A stretch of 64,000 nt of DNA. Origin: Pseudarthrobacter sp. NamE5. Lineage in GTDB: Bacteria; Actinomycetota; Actinomycetes; Actinomycetales; Micrococcaceae. Both the position numbers and the translations under genes were made by a program. The stretch is taken from positions 1-64,000 of the forward strand of contig NZ_VAHO01000015.1 in NCBI RefSeq assembly GCF_005796225.1, written 5' to 3'. Shown piece after piece: positions 1 to 9,132 of the stretch. Under the pieces are notes generated by a model. The model searched no databases. It was not told the DNA's origin and worked only from the letters and a program-made list of their open reading frames with translations. How positions within the stretch are numbered: position 1 is the stretch's first letter; the number at the start of each line of letters is the position of its first letter.

Positions 1-160
1 CCACTTCGCAGCCAAGGGGATCGTGCTGAGCGAGGCGCTGGGTGGGCGGCCCTCTTACCTTTTGCAGGTGCCTTCCGTATATACCGCGGATGAAGCATCT
101 GAGGACATCGTTCGGCATCTCGAGGAGCTGCTCCCGTCGGTCGTCGCCGAGCAGGTTTAG
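1..160 (+). CDS. 3' end of an unidentified gene (partial)
   Basis: The frame starting at base 2 is open from the window edge to a TAG at 158-160 and encodes the last 52 residues of a protein ending in VVAEQV. The tail contains AAKGIVLSEALGG followed by an acidic helix, which recalls the end of a nucleotide-sugar or polysaccharide enzyme, but I cannot name a family. Its position just before a broken membrane gene of polysaccharide type fits a cell-envelope locus; that link is inference. The start lies outside the window. Confidence 0.45.
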   Translation, partial: HFAAKGIVLSEALGGRPSYLLQVPSVYTADEASEDIVRHLEELLPSVVAEQV

Positions 161-592
161 GGGTGGGGGCATCATGGGTCACAGCACTGCCGAGGTAACC
201 GCGGTCGTTCCCGCCCGGCTCGCTGAACATTTGCTCCGGCGCTGGCTGGAGGCCCCCTTCAGTATGGGGTTGACGACTTGTTCAGGGTTCGTAGAGGACG
301 GCCATGGAGCCTCCAAGCAGTTCTGGAGAGTGTTGTGGACCGGGCTATTGGGGCCCGGAGCTGACAGATCAACTCGTTCAAATCGGGGGAGGACAACGAA
401 CCGCGTCGGCGGATGCGGTCGTGGGGACTGCGACCGGCGTTGTCGCGGCGCGTAATCGTAAAACATTGTTCGCGGTAGACGACTTCGACTTCGCCCTGGA
501 CTAATTCCTCATGGAGGGGTCGGGACTGGAACGAATGGTCCGCAAGGCAGCTGGCGCGGTGCAACTTTGACGCTGCTCTGGGACTCGTTGGC
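161..592. other. region without a convincing gene
   Basis: Several short frames are open on both strands here, but none has a good ribosome binding site together with a recognisable domain. The frame of the following membrane gene is open back to base 479 without an ATG. This may be decayed coding sequence belonging to the disrupted locus downstream. Confidence 0.5.
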
Positions 593-1981
593 GTGCTGCC
601 CTACCCGTTCTGGGCGGGGCTCTTGCTTCTTAACGTCGCTTTCGTCCTGGCGATTCGGGGAGATGCTGCGGGTCCGGTGTGCCTTCCGGTCATGGTGTGG
701 CTCGTCGTGGTGCTCGTGTTCGTGCTTTTCGGGACTGCCGCCCTCGCTACAGAAGTACCGCGGGGTGAGGTCGCTTTCCGCCATATAGGCATCGCTGACG
801 CACTCTCGCGCACTCAGAAAATCGACCCGGACATCGACGCGTACTTCAACTGGCCTGCTTTCTTCGCGCTTCTGGCAACGATATTCCAAGCAACCGGCCT
901 CAACCCGCTCGCTGCCTTGGCTGTGCTGGTGGCGGGGCCGCTTACCCGCCTATCCCCGACCAAACCAGCGAATAAACGCCCTCGCTGTGACCCTTCTACT
1001 CCTCGCGGTTATCTGCGCAAGCCATCAGCTGACACCGTTCATGATGCTCATCGCCATCACTGTCCTAACCTTGAGCGGATGCGTCTGGCCCAGCCGCCTG
1101 CCCCTGATCACCGCCGTCGTGCTGGCACTCTGGCTCGCCTATCCCGCCAGTGCATACCTGGTGGGTCACCCACCCCGTTCAGACGTCGGACTGCAGGCCG
1201 CAACAAAGGCGAACGTCGTCAATCGCATGAGCGGGACCCCTGGGCACGTGCTGGTGGTGCAGCTTCGGATGGTTCTGACCCTCGTGCTATGGGCCCTCGC
1301 AGCGGCGGGAGTGACCGTGACTGGCGCAAAAGGCGTCTGGACATCCGGGTAATCCTCCTCGCCGTCACCCCGCTGTTTCTCTTGCCGGCGCAGTCGTACG
1401 GCGGGGAAATGCTCATCCGTGTCTCCCTGTTCGCGCTTCCTTTCATCGCAGTGCAGGCGTCCTCCATCCTGCTTCCCACGGCCAGTCGGGCGCGTCCTTC
1501 CTCTCCGGCAAAGGCAGGCCTTACCGCAGGAAGTCTCGTGCTGACCTGCTTCCTGCTTGCTGTATTGACCGTGACAGGCCGGTTCGGCAACGGGCGCTAC
1601 GACATGTTCACCGACAGTGCGGTCGCCGCCGTTGCCGCCGCAAATCGTATCGCACCCCCTAGCTCGGCCATTATTTCGGCTGCCCACCCAACTCCCTGGC
1701 GCAGCGAGGCCTACCTCGAACACAAATACCGCACGTTCGACGAACTGTGCGGGCCTGAGCTGTCAACAATGACGTGCGGCCCACGCCTCTATGGCTGTGC
1801 CCGGCACAATCCTGCGGGAGCAGTAGTGCTGCTCATGCGCTCGTCAGAGGCAAGCCTGGTACTCCGAGGCGTAACCAGCGCGCAGGGTATACAAGAGCTG
1901 GAAAAATGGCTCGGCGCGCAGGACGGCGTGGAGCTGGCATTCAGCAACGCGGACGCACGCGTGTACCGTGTGGCACCATGA
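593..1981 (+). pseudogene. frameshifted polytopic membrane protein, polysaccharide-locus type
   Basis: The first part (593 to about 950) and last part (about 1340 to 1981) share one frame and encode hydrophobic segments, including GLLLLNVAFVLAI and LRGVTSAQGIQEL near the end. Between them that frame gives a basic, non-membrane sequence. The next frame (987-1352) instead gives plausible transmembrane segments such as TLLLLAVICASHQL. The natural product therefore appears to need two compensating frameshifts, near 950-985 and 1325-1350. Motifs such as DIDAYFNWPAFFAL and PAQSYGGEMLIR resemble large multi-span membrane proteins found beside actinobacterial glycosyltransferases; the family assignment is from memory. 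Either the gene is broken or there are two sequence errors. The GTG at 593 is only a convenient start. Confidence 0.55.
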
Positions 1982-2169
1982 GCGGCGGCAGCGTCAGCCG
2001 GCAAAACGTGAGGCTGGGTCTCGCGGACGTAGCGCTGTCGCCGGTGGCCCTCGTCAGCCTGCCAACACCGCTACTGGCGACCTTGGCCAGGAAGCCGGGC
2101 ATAGATGTTTGGATCTTACGGCCCACCCTGATTCTCGCGAGCCCGTCAAGCGAACGGGTGTCTTGTTGA
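1978..2169 (+). pseudogene. short remnant of the next gene in the same locus
   Basis: An ATG overlaps the TGA of the membrane gene as ATGA, the usual arrangement of coupled genes. It encodes 63 residues starting MSGGSVSRQNVRLGLADVAL. The amphipathic/hydrophobic N-terminus with an LA.LARK.G segment resembles the start of sugar-modifying enzymes (methyl- or pyruvyltransferases) in exopolysaccharide clusters. It stops after 63 codons, so it is probably a truncated 5' end. The family guess is weak. Confidence 0.3.
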
Positions 2170-2381
2170 GGTGTAGATCAGCCGCACGCTTCGCGTGCTG
2201 AGGTCTTTATTTGTGTACGCCAGGGGCGAGGAAAAGAACCGCTCTGTCGAGACTGCTCTTGCCTGTTCAGGTGCTTAGCTGTCACTCCAACCTTGGGCCG
2301 GCACCTAGCAATGCACGCATCAGGAGCTGCCCTGGTCACGTCTGGACGTTGCTGCCGCCATGAAGTAACCTGTGTGGAACT

Positions 2382-2395
2382 TGTTAGCGCTAACA
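2382..2395. promoter_or_regulatory. LacI/AraR-type operator before araB
   Basis: TGTTAGCGCTAACA is a perfect 14-bp palindrome with the central CG/GC expected of LacI-family operators. It sits 14 bp before the araB start codon and just downstream of a possible promoter (TGGACG at 2343, TAACCT at 2366, 17-bp spacer), so a bound repressor would cover the transcription start. A related site lies before araA. The likely ligand is the LacI-type protein encoded between araD and araA (inference). Confidence 0.75.
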
Positions 2396-2408
2396 GAAAG
2401 GGATCTTT

Positions 2409-4031
2409 GTGAATCTTTCCAGCACCGAGAGTGCGGCCGATGCCATTCGCTCCGGACGAGGTCGTCTCGGAATCGAACTGGGCTCAACGCGAATCAAGGC
2501 TTGCCTGATTGGCGATGATCCCCGCGACGTCCTGGCACTGGGGAGTTTTACCTGGGAAAACTCGTTTAAGGACGGGCTGTGGACGTACTCGCTCCCGGAT
2601 GTTTGGGCCGGCGTGCAGGCAGCCTATGCCGATCTCGTGGCCAACGCGGAGCGCAGGTACGGCGTAAGGCCTAGAGCTCTTGAAGCCATTGGCATTTCCG
2701 CCATGATGCACGGCTACCTCGCTTTTGACGGCGAAGGTGAGCTGCTCGTACCGTTCCGGACGTGGCGGAACACCACGACCGGGGAGGCCGCCGCAGAACT
2801 CACCGGGCTTTTCGGTGTGAACATTCCCCTCCGCTGGTCCATTGCCCACCTGCACCAGGCAGTTCTGGACTCGGAGCCCCATGTTCCCCGGATCGACTTT
2901 ACGACCACATTGGCGGGTTACGTCCATTGGTGCCTTACCGGTCGGAAGGTCATTGGAGTTGGTGACGCCTCCGGTATGTTCCCGATCGATTCCGCCACGC
3001 ATGACTATGACGCCGACCTGATGAAGCGCTACAACGCACTCGTTGCCGAAGCCGCGCCGGGAATGGACCTTTCGCGGCTGCTTCCCCAGGTGCTCGTGGC
3101 AGGGGAAAAGGCCGGAAGGCTCACCGAAGCCGGAGCTGCGTTGCTTGATCCTTCAGGTCGCCTGCAGGCCGGTGCGGTCTTTTGTCCCCCGGAGGGTGAC
3201 GCCGGCACTGGGATGGTGGCCACCTGTTCGGTAGCGCCCAGGACCGGCAATGTCAGTGCCGGGACCAGCATCTTCGCCATGGTGGTGCTCGAGCATCCGC
3301 TGGCGCAGGTGCACCACGAACTGGATCTGGTGGCAACTCCGGCCGGCGCCCCTGTAGCAATGGTCCACTGCAACAACGGCGCCAGCGAACTCGCTTCCTG
3401 GGCGCGCCTGTTCACAGACTTTTCCGCAGCAGCAGGCGTCCCCGTTGGTTCCGACACGGCCTTCAACGCCCTCCTGCAGGAAGCGCTTAAGGGCGAAGCA
3501 GATGCCGGAGGCCTGCTCGCATACAACTATCTTGCAGGGGAACCCATCGCAGGGCTCAGCGAAGGACGCCCCCTCTTTGTCCGCGCCCCCGACAGTAGCT
3601 TTACGCTGGCCAACTTCATGCGGGCCCAACTTTATGGCGCATTCGCCACCCTAATCCTGGGCATGCGGGTGCTGGCCCAGGAAAATGTCGGCATTGACAG
3701 GATGTTCGCCCACGGCGGTATGTTCCGGACCGCCGGTGTTGCCCAGCGGTTCCTGGCTGGTGCGCTGAATGCGCCCGTTTCGATGGCGGAATCCGCTTCC
3801 GAGGGCGGCGCCTGGGGAATCGCCGTACTGGCTGCCTTTGTCACCGACACCACCGCAAACCTCGATGAGTACCTCCGCGACTCCGTCTTCGGCGGCGCAG
3901 CATTCGAAACCGCCAATCCGGACCCGGCCGATAGCGCCGGCTTCACCAAGTTCCTCGACCGCTACAGCGCCGGACTCGCCGTCCAGCGTGCCGCGGTGGA
4001 CACCCTCACCCTCAAAGGACTACCCCGATGA
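2409..4031 (+). CDS. araB: FGGY-family kinase, probable L-ribulokinase
   Basis: The 540-residue FGGY kinase would phosphorylate L-ribulose to L-ribulose 5-phosphate in the cytosol, the second step of L-arabinose catabolism. The N-terminal phosphate loop LGIELGSTRIKACLI is at about residues 20-34, GNVSAGTSIFAMV is near 280 and the C-terminal nucleotide-binding segment FAHGGMFRT is near 433. The sequence (ISAMMHGYLAF, FRTWRNT) is nearer the shorter ribulokinase type seen in araA/araD clusters of Bacteroides and actinobacteria than the E. coli type. The GTG start follows an AAAGGGA ribosome binding site by 5-6 bases. The stop overlaps the araD start as ATGA, so the two are translationally coupled. 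L-xylulose kinase activity cannot be excluded from sequence alone, but araD and araA nearby favour ribulose. Confidence 0.85.
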   Translation: MNLSSTESAADAIRSGRGRLGIELGSTRIKACLIGDDPRDVLALGSFTWENSFKDGLWTYSLPDVWAGVQAAYADLVANAERRYGVRPRALEAIGISAMMHGYLAFDGEGELLVPFRTWRNTTTGEAAAELTGLFGVNIPLRWSIAHLHQAVLDSEPHVPRIDFTTTLAGYVHWCLTGRKVIGVGDASGMFPIDSATHDYDADLMKRYNALVAEAAPGMDLSRLLPQVLVAGEKAGRLTEAGAALLDPSGRLQAGAVFCPPEGDAGTGMVATCSVAPRTGNVSAGTSIFAMVVLEHPLAQVHHELDLVATPAGAPVAMVHCNNGASELASWARLFTDFSAAAGVPVGSDTAFNALLQEALKGEADAGGLLAYNYLAGEPIAGLSEGRPLFVRAPDSSFTLANFMRAQLYGAFATLILGMRVLAQENVGIDRMFAHGGMFRTAGVAQRFLAGALNAPVSMAESASEGGAWGIAVLAAFVTDTTANLDEYLRDSVFGGAAFETANPDPADSAGFTKFLDRYSAGLAVQRAAVDTLTLKGLPR

Positions 4032-4765
4032 CCACTGCCAAAGAAAACCTTCCCGTCGATTCCATCCCTGCCGACGTCGCAGAAAGCATTAGCCGGGTCC
4101 GCGTGGAGGTCTGCGCGCTGCATGCGGAACTGGTCCGCTACAACCTCGTCGTGTGGACTGGCGGCAACGTCTCAGGCCGGGTGCCGGGCACCGACTACTT
4201 CGTGATCAAACCCAGCGGGGTGATTTATGACGATCTGGCTCCTGAGAATATGATCCTGTGCACCCTAGACGGCGAGGTCGTCCCGGGGTCCCTGGGTTCT
4301 AAAAGAGCACCCTCAAGTGACACCGCTGCCCATGCCTACGTCTACAGGCACATGCCCGAGGTTGGGGGAGTGGTTCACACCCACTCACCCTACGCGGTCG
4401 CCTGGGCCGCGCATGGCGAACCCATTCCCTGCGTAACTACCGCCATGGCCGACGAATTCGGCGGCGAAATCCCGGTGGGCCCCTTCGCCATCATCGGTGA
4501 TGATTCTATTGGCCGCGGCATCGTCGAGACCCTGGCCGGGCACCGCTCACGCGCCGTACTGATGAAAAACCACGGCCCCTTCACTATCGGCAAGGACGCC
4601 CGCGACGCAGTCAAAGCAGCCGTGATGGTTGAAGACGTCGCCCGCTCCGTACTGTTCTCCCGGCAACTGGGGAACCCTCACCCCATCGCCCCGGAAGCTG
4701 TGGATTCCCTTTTTCACCGCTACCAGAACGTCTATGGGCAAGACCCGGCGGGAGCCCTGAACTGA
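4028..4765 (+). CDS. araD: L-ribulose-5-phosphate 4-epimerase
   Basis: This 245-residue class II aldolase/epimerase converts L-ribulose 5-phosphate to D-xylulose 5-phosphate, feeding the pentose phosphate pathway. Visible signatures are GGNVSGRVPG (phosphate binding, near residue 45), the zinc histidine pair in VVHTHSPYAVAW (about 117-119) and the third zinc histidine in KNHGPF (about 181). Length is close to the 231 residues of the E. coli enzyme. The ATG overlaps the araB stop. The order araB-araD-regulator-araA matches arabinose loci in Corynebacterium and Arthrobacter as I remember them. Confidence 0.92.
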   Translation: MTTAKENLPVDSIPADVAESISRVRVEVCALHAELVRYNLVVWTGGNVSGRVPGTDYFVIKPSGVIYDDLAPENMILCTLDGEVVPGSLGSKRAPSSDTAAHAYVYRHMPEVGGVVHTHSPYAVAWAAHGEPIPCVTTAMADEFGGEIPVGPFAIIGDDSIGRGIVETLAGHRSRAVLMKNHGPFTIGKDARDAVKAAVMVEDVARSVLFSRQLGNPHPIAPEAVDSLFHRYQNVYGQDPAGALN

Positions 4766-4829
4766 CCGCGGTCTTCACAAATCGCCGCGCACTTCGTAAT
4801 CCCGCCGCAAGCGCCGGTGGCGGACGACG

Positions 4830-5855
4830 ATGATCAAAAGCAGCAAGGCGCGGTTGCCGCGGCTGGAAGACGTAGCTAATGTCGCCGGAGTTTCGCAGCA
4901 GACAGTTTCCAGGGTGATCAATAACCACCCCAACGTCAGCACGGCGACGAGGGAAAAGGTGGAGTCGGCCATCGTGGAACTTGGGTATCGCCGGAACACC
5001 GCTGCCAGGAGTCTTGTGACACGGCGTTCACAGATCATAGGCGTCCTGGCCAGTGAGCTGTCGCAGTACGGCCCTGCCCGCACGCTGCTGGGCGTGGAGC
5101 AGGCTGCCCGCGATGCCGGATACTTCGTCAGCATCGCGGCGCTGCGTGAGGTGACCACAGAGGGCATACTCAATGCCGTCAGCCACTTCACTGACCAGGC
5201 CGTTGACGGCATAGTGGTACTGGTGCCGCACGCGGATACTGTCAGAGCATTGGAGGAAATGAACCTGTCTGTGCCTGTAGTAGCGGTTGGAGCTCCTGGA
5301 AACAGCAACGTGAGCGGGGCCAGGGTTGACCAGCGCCACGGTGCCCGCCTCGCGGTCAGGCACCTTGTCGAGTTGGGCCACAGGAGGATAGCCCATGTTT
5401 GTGGTCCACCCCATTGGACCGACAGTGGGGAACGTGCCGCCGGTTGGCGGGAAGCCTTACGCGATGCAGAACTTGATGACCAGTTTCTTTTGGAAGGTGA
5501 CTGGAGCGCGGGCAGTGGCTACCACATCGGCCGCAGGCTTGGTGCAGAACGGCAGGTCACAGCCCTGTTCGTTGGTAACGATCAGATGGCATTGGGAGTG
5601 CTGCGCGCCTTCGCGGAGGCGAACGTCAGGGTCCCGCAGGACGTCTCCATTGTTGGCTTCGATGACCAGCCGGAGTCCGGCTACTTCACCCCGCCGCTGA
5701 CCACCGTTCGGCAGGATTTTGAAGAGCTGGGCCGCCGATGTGTCGACGTCATGCTCAGGGGAATTGCGGCCAACGCGGTGGAAGGTTCCATCTTCGTGCC
5801 TCCCCACTTGGTACTGCGTTCCAGCACGGCGCCGCCGCGAGGACCGGCATTTTGA
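4830..5855 (+). CDS. araR: LacI-family repressor of the arabinose genes
   Basis: This 341-residue regulator has an N-terminal helix-turn-helix (LEDVANVAGVSQQTVSRVIN, residues 9-28), the hinge region and a periplasmic-binding-protein-like sugar domain (GVLASELSQYG, GNDQMALGVLRA, GFDDQPESGYF). Lying between araD and araA, it most probably binds the TGTTAGCG-containing palindromes before araB and araA and is released by an arabinose-pathway sugar. The assignment as AraR comes from position and operator type; note that AraR of Bacillus is a GntR/LacI chimera, whereas this is a plain LacI protein. The ATG at 4830 puts the HTH at the normal distance from the N-terminus; its ribosome binding site is weak. 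Confidence 0.8.
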   Translation: MIKSSKARLPRLEDVANVAGVSQQTVSRVINNHPNVSTATREKVESAIVELGYRRNTAARSLVTRRSQIIGVLASELSQYGPARTLLGVEQAARDAGYFVSIAALREVTTEGILNAVSHFTDQAVDGIVVLVPHADTVRALEEMNLSVPVVAVGAPGNSNVSGARVDQRHGARLAVRHLVELGHRRIAHVCGPPHWTDSGERAAGWREALRDAELDDQFLLEGDWSAGSGYHIGRRLGAERQVTALFVGNDQMALGVLRAFAEANVRVPQDVSIVGFDDQPESGYFTPPLTTVRQDFEELGRRCVDVMLRGIAANAVEGSIFVPPHLVLRSSTAPPRGPAF

Positions 5856-5881
5856 TCATGAAAGATAGTTGACCCAGCACA

Positions 5882-5895
5882 TGTTAGCGTTCACA
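5882..5895. promoter_or_regulatory. second AraR-type operator, before araA
   Basis: TGTTAGCGTTCACA matches the perfect palindrome before araB at 12 of 14 positions. It lies 160 bp upstream of araA and 26 bp after the regulator gene stop. The matching left half (TGTTAGCG) points to the same repressor, so araA likely has its own repressible promoter in the 5856-6055 gap. Confidence 0.65.
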
Positions 5896-6055
5896 CTTTA
5901 CCTATCCCAATGGTCCTCGCGCTGCCTCGCGTCGAACGTCCCGATCGCCAAAGTGCTACGCCACAGCTGGAAACGCCCCTTGTTGTCCCCATAAACTCCC
6001 TGCCCCTTATCGCCCCGGTTACACCAACCAGCTCACTTACTTCCCAGGAGAACCC

Positions 6056-7576
6056 ATGAGTACCGCAGCATCCACTTCACTCGACGGCTACGAGGTCTGG
6101 TTCCTCACCGGCAGCCAGCACCTCTACGGCGAGGACGTCCTGAAACAGGTCGCCGCCCAGTCGCAGGAGATCGCCAACCAGCTCAACGCCTCCTCCTCGG
6201 TGCCTGTACGGATTGTGTGGAAGCCGGTCCTGACGGACTCTGACGCCATCCGCCGCACGGCCCTGGAGGCGAACTCGGACGATTCCGTCATTGGTGTCAC
6301 GGCCTGGATGCACACCTTCAGCCCGGCCAAGATGTGGATCCAGGGCCTGGACCTGCTCCGCAAGCCGCTGCTGCACCTGCACACCCAGGCCAACCGGGAC
6401 CTGCCGTGGGCGGACATCGACTTCGACTTCATGAACCTGAACCAGGCAGCCCACGGCGACCGGGAGTTCGGCTACATCCAGTCCCGCCTGGGCATCGCGC
6501 GGAAGACCGTGGTGGGGCACGTCTCCAACCCGGAAGTTGCGCGCCAGGTGGGCTCCTGGCAGCGGGCCGCCGCCGGCTGGGCCGCCGTCCGCACACTGAA
6601 GCTGACCCGCTTCGGTGACAACATGCGCAACGTTGCCGTCACCGAGGGCGACAAGACAGAGGCCGAGCTGCGCTTCGGCGTCGCGGTCAACACTTGGTCG
6701 GTGAACGAGCTTGCCGATGCCGTGCACGGGGCGGAGGAGTCCGACGTCGATGCCCTGGTGGCGGAGTATGAGGACCTTTACGATGTGGTGCCGGAGCTGC
6801 GCGCGGGCGCGGCCCGGCACGAATCGTTGCGCTACGGCGCCCGGATCGAACTGGGCCTGCGCAGCTTCCTTGAAGCGAACGGCTCGGCGGCGTTCACCAC
6901 GTCCTTTGAGGACTTGGGCGGCCTCCGCCAGCTTCCCGGCCTGGCAGTCCAGCGGCTGATGGCCGCCGGCTACGGCTTCGGTGCCGAGGGCGACTGGAAG
7001 ACGGCCATCCTGGTTCGCGCCGCCAAGGTGATGGGCGCCGGACTTCCTGGCGGCGCATCCCTGATGGAGGACTACACCTACCACCTCGAACCCGGCTCCG
7101 AAAAGATCCTTGGCGCCCACATGCTGGAGGTATGCCCGTCCCTGACTGCCGGCAAGCCGCGGCTGGAAATCCATCCGCTGGGCATCGGCGGCAAGGAGGA
7201 CCCGGTGCGCCTGGTGTTCGACGCCGATGCCTCCCCCGGCGTGGTGGTCGCGCTGTCAGACATGCGGGACCGTTTCCGTCTGGTGGCGAACGCCGTCGAC
7301 GTCGTTCCCCTGGACCAGCCGCTGCCCAACCTGCCCGTGGCCCGCGCTCTGTGGCAGCCCAAGCCGGACTTTGCCACCTCCGCGGCAGCCTGGCTCACCG
7401 CCGGTGCCGCACACCATACCGTGCTCTCCACCCAGGTGGGCATGGACGTGTTCGAGGACTTCGCAGAAATCGCCAAAACCGAACTGCTCACCATCGACGA
7501 GGACACCACCATCCGGCAGTTCAAAAAAGACCTGAACTGGAACGCCGCCTACTACCGGCTGGCCGGGGGGATCTAG
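6056..7576 (+). CDS. araA: L-arabinose isomerase
   Basis: This 506-residue enzyme interconverts L-arabinose and L-ribulose, the first step of the pathway, using Mn(II). It has the expected family length (about 500) and shows the catalytic Glu in [11 protein letters not shown] (near residue 309), the second Glu in [13 protein letters not shown] (near 335) and metal histidines in [11 protein letters not shown] (near 352) and [10 protein letters not shown] (near 452). The AGGAG ribosome binding site precedes the ATG by 6 bases. The gene stands alone downstream of araR with its own operator. Confidence 0.96.
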   Translation: MSTAASTSLDGYEVWFLTGSQHLYGEDVLKQVAAQSQEIANQLNASSSVPVRIVWKPVLTDSDAIRRTALEANSDDSVIGVTAWMHTFSPAKMWIQGLDLLRKPLLHLHTQANRDLPWADIDFDFMNLNQAAHGDREFGYIQSRLGIARKTVVGHVSNPEVARQVGSWQRAAAGWAAVRTLKLTRFGDNMRNVAVTEGDKTEAELRFGVAVNTWSVNELADAVHGAEESDVDALVAEYEDLYDVVPELRAGAARHESLRYGARIELGLRSFLEANGSAAFTTSFEDLGGLRQLPGLAVQRLMAAGYGFGAEGDWKTAILVRAAKVMGAGLPGGASLMEDYTYHLEPGSEKILGAHMLEVCPSLTAGKPRLEIHPLGIGGKEDPVRLVFDADASPGVVVALSDMRDRFRLVANAVDVVPLDQPLPNLPVARALWQPKPDFATSAAAWLTAGAAHHTVLSTQVGMDVFEDFAEIAKTELLTIDEDTTIRQFKKDLNWNAAYYRLAGGI

Positions 7577-7645
7577 ACCCCGTATATCCTTCGAGGGAGT
7601 ACGCCCGCCGTCGAAACTCCGGCTAGTGCATCCCGGAAGCTGCGC

Positions 7646-7679
7646 CACCGGGACGGGATTTAACGTCCCGTTCCCGGTG
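7646..7679 (+). terminator. hairpin after araA
   Basis: CACCGGGA plus CGGGA pairs with TCCCG plus TCCCGGTG around a short AT-rich loop, leaving one bulged base. A small palindrome, AAACCCGGGTTT, follows at 7680-7691. No U-run follows, so this may be a processing or pausing hairpin rather than a strong intrinsic terminator. Confidence 0.45.
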
Positions 7680-7771
7680 AAACCCGGGTTTCAACTTAGG
7701 CGCCGTTATGGCATCATCTAACCACCCACCTCGCTTGTGGCGGCCGACCCTCGTGAATGATGCCCGGCGTC

Positions 7772-7785
7772 CTACAACGTTATAG
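7772..7785. promoter_or_regulatory. LacI-type operator before the arabinoside regulator
   Basis: CTACAACGTTATAG contains a CG-centred near-palindrome (TACAACGTTATA, one symmetric mismatch). The same CTACAACGTT string recurs at 8923-8932 before the ABC transporter operon. The pair suggests autoregulation of the LacI gene at 7840 plus control of the transport/hydrolase operon by the same protein. Confidence 0.55.
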
Positions 7786-7839
7786 ACTAATTGCACGTGA
7801 CGTATCGGGCATCACGGCGGGGATATACCGGGGAGCGGC

Positions 7840-8853
7840 ATGGCGGTCACAATTAAGGACGTTGCGCTGGCGGCCGGAGTCTCAATTAAGACTGTGTCCA
7901 ATGTAATCAACGACTACCAGTACATCCGCGCGGACACCAAGCAGCGGGTCATGGAGGCTATCGCCAGCCTAGGCTATAGCCCCAATCTGTCCGCTCGGAG
8001 CTTGCGCTCGGGCAAGACCGGCGTGATAGGGCTCGCTGTTCCCGAGCTCTCGCTCAGCTATTTCGCCGAGCTGGCGGATTCCATCATCAAGGCCGCCGAA
8101 GAGCGCGGCCTCAAGGTTCTGATCGAACAAACCGGCGGCGACCGCGCCCGTGAACTCGAGATACTCGCCAGCCCGCGGCTGCAGATGACTGACGGGTTGT
8201 TGTTCAGCCCATTAGGTGTGTCCAACGAAGACGCCCACCACCTCAACGTCAACTTCCCGCTCGTCCTCCTCGGCGAGCGGATTTTCGGTGGTCCCACCGA
8301 TCACGTGACCATGAGCAACGTGGAGTCGGCGCGGGCCGCAACGGCACACCTGATCTCGAAAGGCCGGAAGCGCATCGCCGTCGTCGGAGGACACGAAGGG
8401 GAGGTCATTGGTTCTGCCGGGCTCCGCCTGCGCGGTTACCAGGAGGCGCTGGAGGAAGCCGGCATCCCGTTCGACCACAGGCTCGTGGCCTACACTACCC
8501 TGTGGCACCGCTCCAACGGGGCCACCTCCATGCGGGAAATGCTCGAGAGCGGCGTCGAGTTCGACGCGATGTTCGGCTTGAATGACACGTTGGCCCTCGG
8601 AGCCATGCGCGTGCTGCAGGAAGCGGGCCTGAGGATTCCTGACGACGTCGCCGTCATTGGTTTTGACGACCTCGACGAGGGCAGGTATTCGCTGCCCACG
8701 CTGTCGACTATCGATCCTGGTCGGGGAGAAATCGCTGAGACTGCCGTGCGTGTCCTGCAGGAGCGGATTTCGGGCCATGATGGACCGCCCAGGGAGCTCG
8801 AGGCGCGGTTCCAAGTTGTCGAACGTGAGTCCTCAAGGCTCCCCACCAGCTGA
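7840..8853 (+). CDS. LacI-family regulator of the arabinoside operon
   Basis: This 337-residue LacI protein has an N-terminal HTH (IKDVALAAGVSIKTVSNVIN, residues 4-23) and a C-terminal ligand domain (GLAVPELSLSYFAEL, GLNDTLALGAMRVLQ, GFDDLDEGRYSLP). It lies upstream of, and in the same direction as, a sugar ABC transporter, a GH51 enzyme and a mutarotase, and is the obvious candidate for their repressor. It differs clearly from AraR, so arabinose catabolism and arabinoside uptake are under two separate LacI proteins. A GGGGAG ribosome binding site precedes the ATG. The inducer (arabinose or an arabino-oligosaccharide) is unknown. Confidence 0.85.
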   Translation: MAVTIKDVALAAGVSIKTVSNVINDYQYIRADTKQRVMEAIASLGYSPNLSARSLRSGKTGVIGLAVPELSLSYFAELADSIIKAAEERGLKVLIEQTGGDRARELEILASPRLQMTDGLLFSPLGVSNEDAHHLNVNFPLVLLGERIFGGPTDHVTMSNVESARAATAHLISKGRKRIAVVGGHEGEVIGSAGLRLRGYQEALEEAGIPFDHRLVAYTTLWHRSNGATSMREMLESGVEFDAMFGLNDTLALGAMRVLQEAGLRIPDDVAVIGFDDLDEGRYSLPTLSTIDPGRGEIAETAVRVLQERISGHDGPPRELEARFQVVERESSRLPTS

Positions 8854-8888
8854 ATTCCTGCTGGCCCGAAAGTTTTCTGCGGAACAGC

Positions 8889-8946
8889 TTGACAGTGACA
8901 GGCCTCACTCGTCATGCTACTTCTACAACGTTTACCTACAACGATG
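8889..8946 (+). promoter_or_regulatory. promoter and operator repeats for the arabinoside ABC operon
   Basis: TTGACA at 8889-8894 is a consensus -35 element; a weak -10 (CATGCT) starts 18 bases later. Just downstream, CTACAACGTTTACC (8923-8936) and a second CTACAACG half (8936-8943) repeat the motif found before the adjacent LacI gene. The position, overlapping and following the start of transcription, fits repression. The 5' untranslated region to the ATG at 9133 is about 200 nt and shows no gene. Confidence 0.55.
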
Positions 8947-9132
8947 CAACATCGGACCAGGCACTTGCGGGAACCTCGCTGGGAGGCGAGCTTGCAGGAG
9001 GACGGACCGGGATCAAGGAAGATCGAGCGGCACCCACTTAGTGCCCCGGCGATCCTCCCTTATGCATCGCCCGGACCGGCCGCCTACGGGCGGCCCCACG
9101 GTGGATTGCCACCGCGAGAGGAAGCAAGAGAT

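Noticed and set aside
8914..9132. 73-codon N-terminal extension of the sugar-binding protein
   Set aside because: The lipoprotein signal peptide and ribosome binding site begin at 9133; the extension covers the operator region and is not protein-like.
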